From Candidatus Bathyarchaeota archaeon (GTDB lineage Archaea > Thermoproteota > Bathyarchaeia > Bathyarchaeales > B26-1), in the NCBI GenBank assembly GCA_018396795.1, contig JAGTRH010000019.1, positions 1 to 12,928 on the forward strand: DNA of 12,928 bases, read 5' to 3'. Positions within the stretch are counted from its first letter, which is position 1. Each line of letters opens with the position of its first letter. Positions 1-6,473 of this stretch are shown here, piece after piece. The notes under the pieces were generated by a model that saw only the letters and a list, made by a program, of their open reading frames with translations, had not been told where the DNA came from and ran no database searches. The translations under genes and the position numbers were made by a program.

Positions 1-322
1 TATGAAGGTTCGCAAGCCCAGGGACTCCTCCAAGCTGGGCGCACGCTCCGTAAGCAATAAGTAACTTGGATTTTTGCCTCAGGAGTTTCGCCATATACTC
101 CTGCTCGCTGTTGCGTATACCACCGTTAAAGAAGCATACATCTATATGCTCGTCCGGCATTTCCTCAACATTTTTATATTTTATATCTATGGCAACAGGC
201 CAGAAAATGACATCCGCAATTTGCACAACATCAAGTATCCTTTCGTTTATGTCAAGTACCGCTATCTCGCATCCTCCGCAGCTTGCAGCCCAGTAGAAGG
301 CAAACTTCTTCTTTTCGACCAA
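1..322 (-). CDS. mvhG: NiFe-hydrogenase small subunit, MvhG-like (partial, C-terminus off window)
   Basis: The first 107 codons of a group-3 NiFe-hydrogenase small subunit, which relays electrons through Fe-S clusters from the NiFe large subunit. Visible are the CGGCE motif (C15, C18), typical of the proximal cluster, then an FFNGGIRN segment and GACAQLGGVPGL with a third cluster Cys at C94. These match the family of F420-non-reducing (Mvh/Vhu) hydrogenase small subunits, also annotated as NADH:ubiquinone oxidoreductase 20-kDa-like. A stop codon lies three codons upstream of the conserved start region, so TTG at 322-320 is the only reasonable start. It is preceded by a purine-rich AGGGATGAT ribosome-binding site. 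The gene runs off the left edge, so the large subunit and MvhD partners, if any, are not visible. It is divergent from a hydrogenase maturation protease gene. The hydrogenase family is confident; the exact subgroup is less so. Confidence 0.85.
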   Translation of the reverse strand, partial: MVEKKKFAFYWAASCGGCEIAVLDINERILDVVQIADVIFWPVAIDIKYKNVEEMPDEHIDVCFFNGGIRNSEQEYMAKLLRQKSKLLIAYGACAQLGGVPGLANLH

Positions 323-463
323 ATATCATCCCTTGAATTCTTTACTTTATATTTCAGTTTAAAAGCTTATAGGTTTTCCCAGAAATGGTAAAGTTCCTTT
401 AAGAGGTTGGTGAAGCCTTTAATCCTTTCGTTCTCAATCTTAGAGTATTAGGTTGCGTTGGAA
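323..463. promoter_or_regulatory. Divergent promoter region between hydrogenase and maturation protease genes
   Basis: This is a 141-bp AT-rich spacer between divergent genes. On the minus strand, a TATA-like CTTTTAAA (around 358-365) lies about 25 bases from a start site near 336, and an AGGGATGAT ribosome-binding site precedes the TTG start at 322. On the plus strand only weak TATA candidates are visible (CTTTAAGAG near 397-405, CTTTAATCC near 416-424). AGGTTG at 450-455 sits 8 bases before the ATG at 464. Box assignments are by eye. Confidence 0.4.
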
Positions 464-952
464 ATGAAGAGAACGGTAAGAAGAGAGTTAAAAGAGTGGT
501 TATCAAATGTGGAGAGGATTGTTATAGCAGGTATTGGGAACCCGATTCGCATGGATGATTATGTTGGGGTAAAGGTGATCAATGACTTGCGCGGAAGAGT
601 TTCTAATAAAGTTCTCTTAATCGAATGTGAAACTGTTCCGGAAATCTATATACATCAAATAGTGAATTTTAGGCCAACGCATATTCTTCTAATAGACGCT
701 GCTGCGTTAGGTCTAAATCCCGGTGAGGTGAAGCTCCTAAAGCCTGAAGAGTTGGAGGTTTACTCAGCATTTTCTACTCACGCACTTCCTCTCCGAGTCT
801 TCTGCGAGTGTCTTATTAGGATAGTGAACGCGAAAATAATGCTCCTACTTGTGCAACCTAAATTAACAGACTTTGGGGAGGGATTAACCCCCGAAGTTCT
901 TTCCTCTGAAAGAGAGATTGTGAACTTTCTATCTAATGTTCTTCCTCGATAA
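464..952 (+). CDS. hycI: Hydrogenase maturation protease, HycI/HyaD family (peptidase M52)
   Basis: A 162-residue endopeptidase that removes the C-terminal tail of the NiFe-hydrogenase large subunit after nickel insertion. The N-terminal GIGNPIRMDDYVG motif provides the first nickel-sensing acidic ligand (D32, aligned to Asp16 of E. coli HycI). The segment LIDAAALGLNPGE carries D78, and STHALPL carries H106. All three expected metal ligands are therefore present, and LNPGE is typical of the HycI branch. ATG 464 is preferred over TTG 458 because AGGTTG at 450-455 is 8 bases away. It lies head-to-head with the hydrogenase small subunit, its likely processing partner system. Length is normal for the family (about 150-170 residues). 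Confidence 0.88.
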   Translation: MKRTVRRELKEWLSNVERIVIAGIGNPIRMDDYVGVKVINDLRGRVSNKVLLIECETVPEIYIHQIVNFRPTHILLIDAAALGLNPGEVKLLKPEELEVYSAFSTHALPLRVFCECLIRIVNAKIMLLLVQPKLTDFGEGLTPEVLSSEREIVNFLSNVLPR

Positions 953-1035
953 AGAGAAAGACGTTATTGAATGTAGTAATCTCTGTTAAGGGAGTAAGGA
1001 TTCCTCCATTAATGAGAATACGTGAAAACATTAAA

Positions 1036-1105
1036 GTTTTATAAAGTATAATTTGAAAATTGATTTCACAAGAAAAATAGCGTATGCAGAGTAAACGGAG
1101 AGAAC
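1036..1105 (+). promoter_or_regulatory. Promoter and RBS of the mvhD-metV-metF operon
   Basis: TTTATAAAG at about 1038-1046 is a good archaeal TATA box, with an expected transcription start near 1065-1070. A purine-rich CGGAGAGA (1096-1103) stands just before ATG 1110 and acts as ribosome-binding site. No other gene lies between 953 and 1109. Confidence 0.5.
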
Positions 1106-1109
1106 ATAA

Positions 1110-2288
1110 ATGCTAGCTGAATCTTGTATAAAAATACGTGACGAATATTGTAGTAAATGCGTTATATGCTCTTCCACATGCCCTTTTGAAGCCATATCGC
1201 TGGATAAAGAGACTGACAAAATGATATTAGATATAGAGAAATGTCAAGTTTGTGGTATCTGCTTCAGTGCATGTCCATCTTCATCCATAGAACTAGCCTA
1301 CTATAAAGCTGCTCTATTTATTGATTTCATTAAGAACATGCGGAAAGATAATTTAGTGTTGATGTGTAAGGGAACTGTAATAAGGCCTGAAGTAAGAGAA
1401 AATCTGAAGAAACATGGAATTGAAGATGGTTTCATTCCGTTGTATGTGCCGTGTGTTGGTCGTATTCCTCCCGAGCTTCTGCTGGAACTATTAGCGCTTG
1501 GCGTAAGGAGGGTAGCGGTTTTATCGTGCGATGAGGATAAATGTCGTTTTAAAGTTGGAAGCGACATAGGAATACTTCGTTTTTCATTATTGCAAAGACT
1601 ACTGAATCAGCTTGGTTTTGGTGATGATGTATTAACTTTTATTAGAAGCTCTATTAAAGCACGCATTAATACTTATCGATGTATAGGCTGCGGGAATTGC
1701 GCCTATATATGTCAGTATAATGCAATAAAAATTGCACCACCAGGCATAGCGCGAATTGATGAAAATACATGTGTTGGCTGTGGTGCATGCGCGGCAGTTT
1801 GCCCAGCTCTCGCGATCAACTTAGAAGGTTTTGAACACGATTTCATTTTGGAAACAATCTCTAAGCTTCGCTCCCTAGTTAATGAGGTAAAAACAAAGAT
1901 CGGAAAGCCAGTAGTTCTAGTATTTTATTGCCAGTGGGCCAATTTCCCTCCACCAGATAAACATCAAAGCTATTCTGAAGAGAACGTTGTATTCTTAGAG
2001 ATCCCATGCTCTAGCATGCTTAATCCATTATATGTTCTTCAAGCATTCTACAGCGGTTTTGACGGGGTTTTGGTGGCAGCATGCAAAAAGGGTGAGTGTA
2101 AATTTGAGAGGGGCAATGAGTTGGCTGAGCGATATGTAATAGCGCTTAAAAGACTTCTTAAACAAGTTAACCTTGAAAACAAATTTGAAATATGCTTTGT
2201 ATCCCCAAAGTATTTAGGAGAGTTTAACGCTCAAATCAAATCATTTATAGATAAAATTGCATATATGGCATTAGAGGGATTTAAATGA
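1110..2288 (+). CDS. Ferredoxin-MvhD protein with tandem [2x4Fe-4S + MvhD-like] architecture
   Basis: A 392-residue cytoplasmic electron-transfer protein built as two successive copies of the same plan. Copy 1 has two [4Fe-4S] motifs (C14/17/20/24 and C45/48/51/55), followed by an MvhD-like domain (about 80-180) with Cys at 86, 115, 140 and 145. Copy 2 has two more [4Fe-4S] motifs (C191/194/197/201 and C221/224/227/231), followed by a clearer MvhD domain (about 265-392), with C274, C300, the AACKKGEC segment (C325, C330) and a following GNELAERY. MvhD passes electrons between hydrogenase and heterodisulfide-reductase-type partners. Moorella-type metF-metV clusters also contain an mvhD gene. 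The stop overlaps the metV start by 4 bases (ATGA), indicating translational coupling. Inferred role: electron donor module for MetF/MetV. The first MvhD copy is more diverged. Confidence 0.85.
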   Translation: MLAESCIKIRDEYCSKCVICSSTCPFEAISLDKETDKMILDIEKCQVCGICFSACPSSSIELAYYKAALFIDFIKNMRKDNLVLMCKGTVIRPEVRENLKKHGIEDGFIPLYVPCVGRIPPELLLELLALGVRRVAVLSCDEDKCRFKVGSDIGILRFSLLQRLLNQLGFGDDVLTFIRSSIKARINTYRCIGCGNCAYICQYNAIKIAPPGIARIDENTCVGCGACAAVCPALAINLEGFEHDFILETISKLRSLVNEVKTKIGKPVVLVFYCQWANFPPPDKHQSYSEENVVFLEIPCSSMLNPLYVLQAFYSGFDGVLVAACKKGECKFERGNELAERYVIALKRLLKQVNLENKFEICFVSPKYLGEFNAQIKSFIDKIAYMALEGFK

Positions 2289-2977
2289 TAGTTGTGAAAG
2301 AGAAACCCTTAGATGAAATATTGAGTTTTCTTCTGCCCTATAAGAATATACTTGTTGTGGGCTGTGATGGCTGTACTCAACCTCCAAGAGGATTGAGGGA
2401 AGCAGTAACATATGCTATGCTAATTGAGATGGGATCTAAACTTAAGGGTAATATGCACCTGAAATGCAGGGCTACAAGCGTGGCTAAACAGTGTGATAAC
2501 CATATTTGCTCAACAACTTTAACACCGCAACTAGAGGGCATTGACGCCATTCTATCTCTTGCATGCGGCGTCGGTGTCCAAACTTTGGTAGAAGTTTTTC
2601 CGGGAACTCCTGTTTACCCCGGTCAGAACACTATCTTCATCGGCTCACAGGAGAGGGAAAGTGGCACATTACATGAAAAATGCAAGGCTTGTGGTGAATG
2701 TCTATTAGGTGAAACTGGCGGCATATGTCCGGTAACTAATTGCCCAAAAGGCATATTAAATGGTCCTTGTGGCGGATGTGTTAATGGAAAATGTGAAGTT
2801 CCATTTGAGGTGAGGGATGAGTTTGGAAAGATGGTGAAAACGATCGAAAAAGACTGCGCTTGGTATCTAATTTATGAAAGATTGAAGAAGCTAAATAGAT
2901 TAGATTTATTCAGGAAGTATAGGCCTCCAAGAAATCGGGCTATTTCAAGTTCGCCAAGACTATCGGAGGTTATTTAG
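2285..2977 (+). CDS. metV: MetV, Cys-rich partner of methylene-tetrahydropterin reductase (MTHFR C-terminal family)
   Basis: A 230-residue protein of the MetV / methylenetetrahydrofolate-reductase C-terminal family. The N-terminal half begins with GCDGC (C27, C30) and holds further Cys at 61, 70, 75 and 94. The C-terminal half has the family's Cys cluster at C133, C136, C139, C148, C153, C162, C165 and C170, including the characteristic GPCGGCVNGKC. In acetogenic bacteria MetV binds Fe-S clusters (zinc has also been proposed) and feeds electrons to the FAD of MetF. It overlaps the upstream Fe-S gene by 4 bases, and metF starts 1 base after its TAG stop, so all three are surely co-translated. 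The family call is confident. That the substrate here is methylene-H4MPT rather than methylene-H4folate is inferred from the neighbouring mtd. Confidence 0.88.
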   Translation: MIVVKEKPLDEILSFLLPYKNILVVGCDGCTQPPRGLREAVTYAMLIEMGSKLKGNMHLKCRATSVAKQCDNHICSTTLTPQLEGIDAILSLACGVGVQTLVEVFPGTPVYPGQNTIFIGSQERESGTLHEKCKACGECLLGETGGICPVTNCPKGILNGPCGGCVNGKCEVPFEVRDEFGKMVKTIEKDCAWYLIYERLKKLNRLDLFRKYRPPRNRAISSSPRLSEVI

Positions 2978-2978
2978 T

Positions 2979-3917
2979 ATGGTTCAAGCATTCTCTAACT
3001 TAATGAAGAGCATAATTGATGGAAAGTTCGTGTATACTGGGGAATTGGAGCCTCATAAATCAACAGATCTCTCTGAAGTGATCGCTTGGGCAAAAACATT
3101 AAAGGAGACAGAAAATGTAGTTGCGGCAAATGTTACCGATAACCCGCAAAGTGTAGGCGCCATAAGCAGTCTTGTCGCGAGCTACATCATCCAAAGAGAG
3201 ACGGGGTTAGAGGTAGTATATCAGTTAAGGTGTAGCGATAGAAACCGCCTTGCACTTGTCTCCGACTTGTTAGGAGCTGCCGCTTTAGGCATAAGAAATG
3301 TTTTAGCGTTGACAGGCGATCATGTGAGAAAGGGTGATATGCCAACCGCTATGCCTGTCTACGACTTAGATGGAACCCAGCTAGTTGATTTAGTACATAA
3401 AATGGTTTATGAAGGAAAGGATATCGATGGAAATGAGATCCATGGACCTCGCCCACAATTTAACATAGGGGCAGCAGTTAACCCGAATTTTAAGCCGTTA
3501 GAAGTGGAAGTTTTAAAGATTGAGAGAAAGGCAGATGTAGGAGCAGAATTCTTCCAGACGCAAGTTGTCTTCGACGTTAATGTTGCATTAGATTTTCTTG
3601 ATGCCGTTAAACATATAAATGCTGCATTTCTTGTGGGAATATTCCCGCCAAGATCCTATGGTCAAGCTGAATACTTTGCTAAGTATGTTCCCGGAGTTCA
3701 GGTTCCAAAGGAATTTCTGGATCAACTCAAGAAGATTTCCGACATACCAGATAAGAAAGAGCGAAGGAGAAAGATTGATGAGTACAACATAGAGTACTTC
3801 GCTGATTTTATAAAGATGGTAAAGAAGAAGTCGGCATGCAAGGGCATTCATATAATGGCCGTAGGTTATCCGGAGGTTGTCGGTCCACTTATCAAAAGCA
3901 TTGAAAATAATGGTTAA
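2979..3917 (+). CDS. metF: Methylene-tetrahydropterin (H4F/H4MPT) reductase, MetF
   Basis: A 312-residue FAD-dependent TIM-barrel enzyme that reduces the methylene group on a tetrahydropterin carrier to methyl, the last step of the methyl branch of the Wood-Ljungdahl pathway. FVYTGELEP contains the conserved N-terminal catalytic Glu. ALTGDHVRKGD corresponds to the FAD/pterin-contacting GD motif of MTHFR. FFQTQVVFD matches the FFxTQ..FD substrate-binding strand. Length matches the short catalytic-only bacterial form (about 290-310). It is the last gene of the three-gene operon, 1 base after metV. Archaea with H4MPT normally use F420-dependent Mer, which is unrelated in sequence, so finding MetF beside mtd suggests Mer has been replaced. 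It could alternatively serve a separate folate pool. Confidence 0.9.
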   Translation: MVQAFSNLMKSIIDGKFVYTGELEPHKSTDLSEVIAWAKTLKETENVVAANVTDNPQSVGAISSLVASYIIQRETGLEVVYQLRCSDRNRLALVSDLLGAAALGIRNVLALTGDHVRKGDMPTAMPVYDLDGTQLVDLVHKMVYEGKDIDGNEIHGPRPQFNIGAAVNPNFKPLEVEVLKIERKADVGAEFFQTQVVFDVNVALDFLDAVKHINAAFLVGIFPPRSYGQAEYFAKYVPGVQVPKEFLDQLKKISDIPDKKERRRKIDEYNIEYFADFIKMVKKKSACKGIHIMAVGYPEVVGPLIKSIENNG

Positions 3918-3958
3918 GTTTAGCGGATATGCTAATTTAAATTTTGTTATCCTAAACT
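3917..3958 (+). terminator. Stem-loop at the end of the metF operon
   Basis: Directly at the metF stop, AGTTTAG (3917-3923) plus GAT pairs with ATC plus CTAAACT (3952-3958), leaving a two-base bulge and an AT-rich loop containing TTTAAATTTTG. It probably marks the 3' end of the operon transcript. There is no strong T-run after the stem, so its terminator role is uncertain. Confidence 0.35.
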
Positions 3959-4013
3959 GAAATAATAGTCATATTCTAAATCATCACACGCAAATATTAA
4001 GTTCAATTTCATA

Positions 4014-4050
4014 TGCTATAAAATAACATAAATATGCTGGCGGATGAAAC
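4014..4050 (+). promoter_or_regulatory. Promoter and RBS of mtd
   Basis: TATAAAAT at 4017-4024 is a good archaeal TATA box, placing transcription start near 4045. GGCGGATGA at 4039-4047 precedes ATG 4051 and resembles the anti-16S pattern. mtd therefore has its own promoter despite following metF by only 133 bases. Confidence 0.5.
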
Positions 4051-4899
4051 ATGAATAAAATAGTTAAGGTTGGAGTGCTAAAAGCTGGTTGTTTAGGTTC
4101 CTTACCACTACTGGAGTTTCTTTTAGATGAAAGGGCTGATAGGGAGGATATTCGAGTCAGGGTTGTTGGCTCAGGGGCTAAGGTTATTCCAGAAGATTGC
4201 ATCGAATCCGCTGAGCAAATCCTAAGGCATGACATTGACCTAATAATATTCATTGGTCCAGCGCAGACAACTCAAGGACCCTCTGAAGCGCGTAAAATTC
4301 TTAAGAGTGCTGGAAAGCCAGTTATAGTTATTTCAGATATCCCAGCAAAGAGAATCATAAAGGAACTTGAGGAGGCTGGTTTTGGGTATATAATTGTTGA
4401 GGCTGACTCAATGATAGGCGCTAGAAGAGAGTTTTTGGATCCTCTTGAAATGGCTCTTTACAACTCTGATGTAATTAAGGTTTTAGCTGCAACAGGAGCG
4501 CTAAACGTTATCGTTGAGGAATTAGATAAAGTGATCAGCGCGATTAAGTCTGACGAGAAACCAATCCTGCCAAGGCTGGTTGTTGATTCTAAAAGAGCTG
4601 TTGAGGCAGCGGGTTTCTCGAATCCATATGCTAAGGCTAAGGCTATTGCTGCTTATGAGATCGCTAAGCAAGTTTCCACGGTAACCTTTGAGGCTTGCTT
4701 TAAGCTATTTGAGCCTGAAGCCTATATTCCACTTGTTACTGCAGCGCATGAGATGATGAGAGAAGCTGCGAGATTGGCTGATGAGGCTAGAGAGATTGAG
4801 AAGAAAGGTGATTTAGTGCTCAGAAGACCGCATTTCAAGGATGGTGTTCGCGGAGAGAAGAGACTCTTAATGGAAAAACCTCGAAGGGCTGCTTCATGA
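4051..4899 (+). CDS. mtd: F420-dependent methylene-tetrahydromethanopterin dehydrogenase
   Basis: A 282-residue homologue of Mtd, which interconverts methenyl-H4MPT and methylene-H4MPT using F420H2/F420. It is recognisable along its whole length: LLDERADR near the N-terminus, VVGSGAK, ADSMIGARREFLDP in the middle, SDVIKVLAATGA, AGFSNPYAKAKAIAAYEIA, and AHEMMREAARLADEAREIEK towards the C-terminus, ending in a family-typical LRRPHFKDG segment. Length is as expected (about 276). It proves that the organism uses H4MPT-type C1 carriers and probably F420. It sits directly after metF and would supply that enzyme's substrate, or consume its product in an oxidative direction. It ends in TGA, with an independent promoter for rpl14e immediately downstream. 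Confidence 0.95.
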   Translation: MNKIVKVGVLKAGCLGSLPLLEFLLDERADREDIRVRVVGSGAKVIPEDCIESAEQILRHDIDLIIFIGPAQTTQGPSEARKILKSAGKPVIVISDIPAKRIIKELEEAGFGYIIVEADSMIGARREFLDPLEMALYNSDVIKVLAATGALNVIVEELDKVISAIKSDEKPILPRLVVDSKRAVEAAGFSNPYAKAKAIAAYEIAKQVSTVTFEACFKLFEPEAYIPLVTAAHEMMREAARLADEAREIEKKGDLVLRRPHFKDGVRGEKRLLMEKPRRAAS

Positions 4900-4914
4900 A
4901 ACTTTTGAGGATAA

Positions 4915-4957
4915 ACAAATATAAGTCAGATCATCTTGAGAGAAAACAAAAAGGTGG
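4915..4957 (+). promoter_or_regulatory. Promoter and RBS of rpl14e
   Basis: AAATATAAG (about 4917-4925) is a TATA-like box with a start expected near 4948. AGGTGG at 4952-4957 is a strong Shine-Dalgarno sequence 9 bases before ATG 4967. It argues against the alternative TTG 4961, which would overlap the ribosome-binding region. Confidence 0.45.
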
Positions 4958-4966
4958 TGGTTGCTG

Positions 4967-5242
4967 ATGCCAGCGATAGAAGTTGGTAGGATCTGCGTGA
5001 AGATAAGGGGTAGGGAAGCTGGGAGGCGTTGTGTGATACTTGATATAATAGATAAGAACTTTGTACTTGTGACTGGACCTAAGAATATTAATGGCGTTAG
5101 GCGAAGGCGAGTAAACGTAAGCCACCTCAAGCCAGCAGATGATACACTTAAGATAAGGAGAGGAGCATCGGACGAGGAGGTTCATAAGGCTCTAGTTGAG
5201 GCTGGGAAGCTTGAAGAATACATGCGGATAAAGAAAATATGA
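4967..5242 (+). CDS. rpl14e: Large ribosomal subunit protein eL14 (L14e)
   Basis: A 91-residue archaeal/eukaryotic-type ribosomal protein of the 50S subunit with a KOW/SH3-like fold. The N-terminal [22 protein letters not shown] and [14 protein letters not shown], followed by [12 protein letters not shown], are diagnostic of L14e. The ATG start is chosen for the strong upstream AGGTGG and because proteins of the family begin MPAI/MPVI. It is followed after 36 bases by cbf5, a conserved archaeal neighbourhood. Codon use and motif quality indicate a core chromosomal gene, which helps place the window as chromosomal and archaeal. Confidence 0.95.
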   Translation: MPAIEVGRICVKIRGREAGRRCVILDIIDKNFVLVTGPKNINGVRRRRVNVSHLKPADDTLKIRRGASDEEVHKALVEAGKLEEYMRIKKI

Positions 5243-5278
5243 ACCCAGCACCCTGAACAGCGTTAATGGAGGAGTTAA

Positions 5279-6316
5279 ATGAGAGAGATAGCGTCTCCTT
5301 GGAGCATAAAGCGGGAGCTACTAACAAAATCCGAGGATGAAACTGATCCCAAATATGGATGTTATCCCGAGGAGCGAACGTACCCAGACCTAATAAAGTT
5401 TGGCATAATAAACTTGGATAAGCCTTCGGGGCCATCAAGCCATGAGGTTACAGCATGGGTTAAGCGTATAATGTGCATTGAACACGCCGGTCATGGAGGG
5501 ACCCTAGAGCCCTATTCTAGTTAGGTTGCGGCTTAGGTCGGTGGGCATGGAAATCCCAAAGTGACCGGCGTCTTACCGGTAGCTCTAGAGGAGGCAACAA
5601 AGGTTATACAAGCTCTGCTAAGGGCTGGCAAAGAATATGTTGGCGTAATGAAGCTTCACGGTGATGTTTCGGAGGAGCAGATTAGGGAGGTCTTCAGCGA
5701 GTTTCAGGGTAGAATTTATCAGAGGCCTCCTCTTAGGGCGTCTGTTAAGAGGACTCTACGAATTAGAACAATCTATTATTTAGATGCCCTAGAGATCGAT
5801 GGCAGAAATGTTTTATTCAAGGTTGGATGCGAAGCTGGAACATACGTTAGAAAATTAATTTTTGATATGGGCAGGGTTTTTGGTTGCGGTGCACATATGC
5901 ATGAGCTTCGCAGAGTGAGAGCAGGCCCGTTCACTGAGGATAGAAATATGGTTACCTTACACGATGTGCTTTATCTTTACAGCAGATGGCGTGAGACAGG
6001 CGATTTAAAGCTTCTTCGGAGATTTATTCTTCCAATGGAGAGGGCTTTAGACTTACTTCCTAAGGTTTTTATTAGGGATTCGGCTGTTGATGCCGTTTGC
6101 CATGGCGCACATCTAACCGCTCCTGGCATAACTCGAATCGAATCCGGGATAAATCCAGCCGATAAAGTCGCGATATTAACATTGAAGGGTGAGGCAGTAG
6201 CTCTGGGAACAGCTGTAGCTAGCACCGAGGAAATGCTTAAAGCTACACATGGGATAATGGTTAAAACAGACAGAGTTTTAATGCCCCGAGGAACTTATCC
6301 AAAACTCTGGAAATAA
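5279..6316 (+). CDS. cbf5: H/ACA RNP pseudouridine synthase Cbf5 (intron-containing; join 5279..5507, 5553..6316)
   Basis: Catalytic subunit of H/ACA ribonucleoproteins, which pseudouridylates rRNA and also acts on tRNA U55 in archaea. Exon 1 encodes the N-terminal region up to IINLDKPSGPSSHEV and GHGGTL. Exon 2 encodes VTGVLPVALEEATK, the remaining TruB fold (EYVGVMKLHGD, RPPLRASVKR, GTYVRKLI) and a C-terminal PUA domain (about residues 245-330). Unspliced, the frame meets TAG at 5522 and at 5534, and reads Glu at the catalytic position. Removing 5508-5552 gives GTLDPKVTG with catalytic D77 and a 330-residue protein, normal for archaeal Cbf5. ATG 5279 has GGAGGAG at 5268-5274. It is downstream of rpl14e. 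This is a spliced gene, not a pseudogene: everything else is intact and the intron forms a good BHB motif. Confidence 0.92.
5508..5552 (+). other. Archaeal pre-mRNA BHB intron in cbf5 (45 nt)
   Basis: The junctions fold into a canonical bulge-helix-bulge. The outer helix is GGGA (5498-5501) with TCCC (5554-5557). The central 4-bp helix is CCCT (5502-5505) with ATGG (5547-5550), with one C-U mismatch. The 3-nt bulges are AGA (5506-5508) and AAA (5551-5553), and the inner helix is GCCC (5509-5512) with GGGC (5543-5546). Cutting after the second base of each bulge joins CTAG to ATCCC and restores the catalytic Asp codon. Cbf5 introns of this kind are known in Crenarchaeota and are processed by the tRNA splicing endonuclease. 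The intron contains two in-frame stops. Confidence 0.9.
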
Positions 6317-6324
6317 AATCAAAC

Positions 6325-6336
6325 AATTTAAATAAT
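6325..6336 (+). promoter_or_regulatory. TATA box of the tRNA-Ser gene
   Basis: TTTAAATAA at about 6327-6335 lies roughly 26-30 bases before the tRNA 5' end at 6360, the usual archaeal spacing for a tRNA transcript starting near the mature end. Confidence 0.45.
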
Positions 6337-6374
6337 CTGAATTATATAGAAGATAAGAAGCCGGGGTCTCCTAG

Positions 6375-6403
6375 AGCTAAGCCCGCGAACGGATAGCGGG
6401 AAA
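6375..6403 (+). other. tRNA intron 1 (D-loop, 29 nt)
   Basis: The D-loop is far too long unless this segment is removed. It folds with a central helix TCCT (6369-6372)/GGGA (6398-6401), bulges AGA (6373-6375) and AAT (6402-6404), and an inner helix GCTA (6376-6379)/TAGC (6394-6397). No outer helix is evident, so the BHB is of the relaxed type. Splicing gives a normal nine-base D-loop with A14, G15, G18, G19 and A21. The alternative hairpin CCCGC/GCGGG (6382-6400) did not yield sensible junctions. Confidence 0.7.
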
Positions 6404-6418
6404 TCCGGTAGGGAGCAG

Positions 6419-6445
6419 ATCACAAATAGGCTGTTGTGAGCCCAA
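6419..6445 (+). other. tRNA intron 2 (anticodon stem, position 29/30, 27 nt)
   Basis: A BHB is visible. The outer helix is TAGG (6409-6412)/CCTG (6447-6450). The central helix is GAGC (6413-6416)/GCCC (6440-6443) with one A-C mismatch. Bulges are AGA (6417-6419) and AAG (6444-6446), and the inner helix is TCACAA (6420-6425)/TTGTGA (6434-6439). Cutting after the second bulge base on each side creates the perfect anticodon stem CAGGC/GCCTG. Position 29/30 is a known non-canonical intron site in archaeal tRNAs. Confidence 0.78.
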
Positions 6446-6453
6446 GCCTGGAG

Positions 6454-6473
6454 CAAAGCAGCCAAACACAAAC
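6454..6473 (+). other. tRNA intron 3 (anticodon loop, canonical position 37/38, 20 nt)
   Basis: The spacing between anticodon GGA with G37 (6450-6453) and the 3' anticodon strand GCCTG (6475-6479) requires removal of 20 bases, leaving A6474 as base 38. This is the canonical archaeal intron site. The BHB is poor: the outer helix CAGGC/GCCTG exists only after intron 2 is removed, and the central helix is weak. The junction is therefore set by the tRNA fold, not by a clear splicing motif. Confidence 0.62.

Noticed and set aside
74..391. 105-codon plus-strand reading frame at the left edge
   Set aside because: It lies opposite the hydrogenase small subunit, whose CGGC and GACAQLGG motifs are unmistakable on the minus strand.
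5508..5552. cbf5 as a pseudogene with nonsense mutations
   Set aside because: Both stops lie inside a 45-nt insertion with a near-perfect BHB fold, and the rest of the gene is intact and essential in archaea.
5561..6316. Separate downstream gene for a truncated pseudouridine synthase
   Set aside because: It is exon 2 of cbf5: same frame, PUA domain at the end, no ribosome-binding site at its apparent start, and the BHB intron explains the break.
6382..6400. CCCGC/GCGGG hairpin as the inner helix of the D-loop intron
   Set aside because: Using it places the splice sites so that the mature D-loop has a poor central helix and an abnormal number of bases before G18-G19; the GCTA/TAGC helix gives a normal tRNA.
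6436..6438. TGA as the serine anticodon
   Set aside because: It is preceded by G instead of U33 and lies inside intron 2; GGA at 6450-6452 has U33 and a perfect flanking stem.
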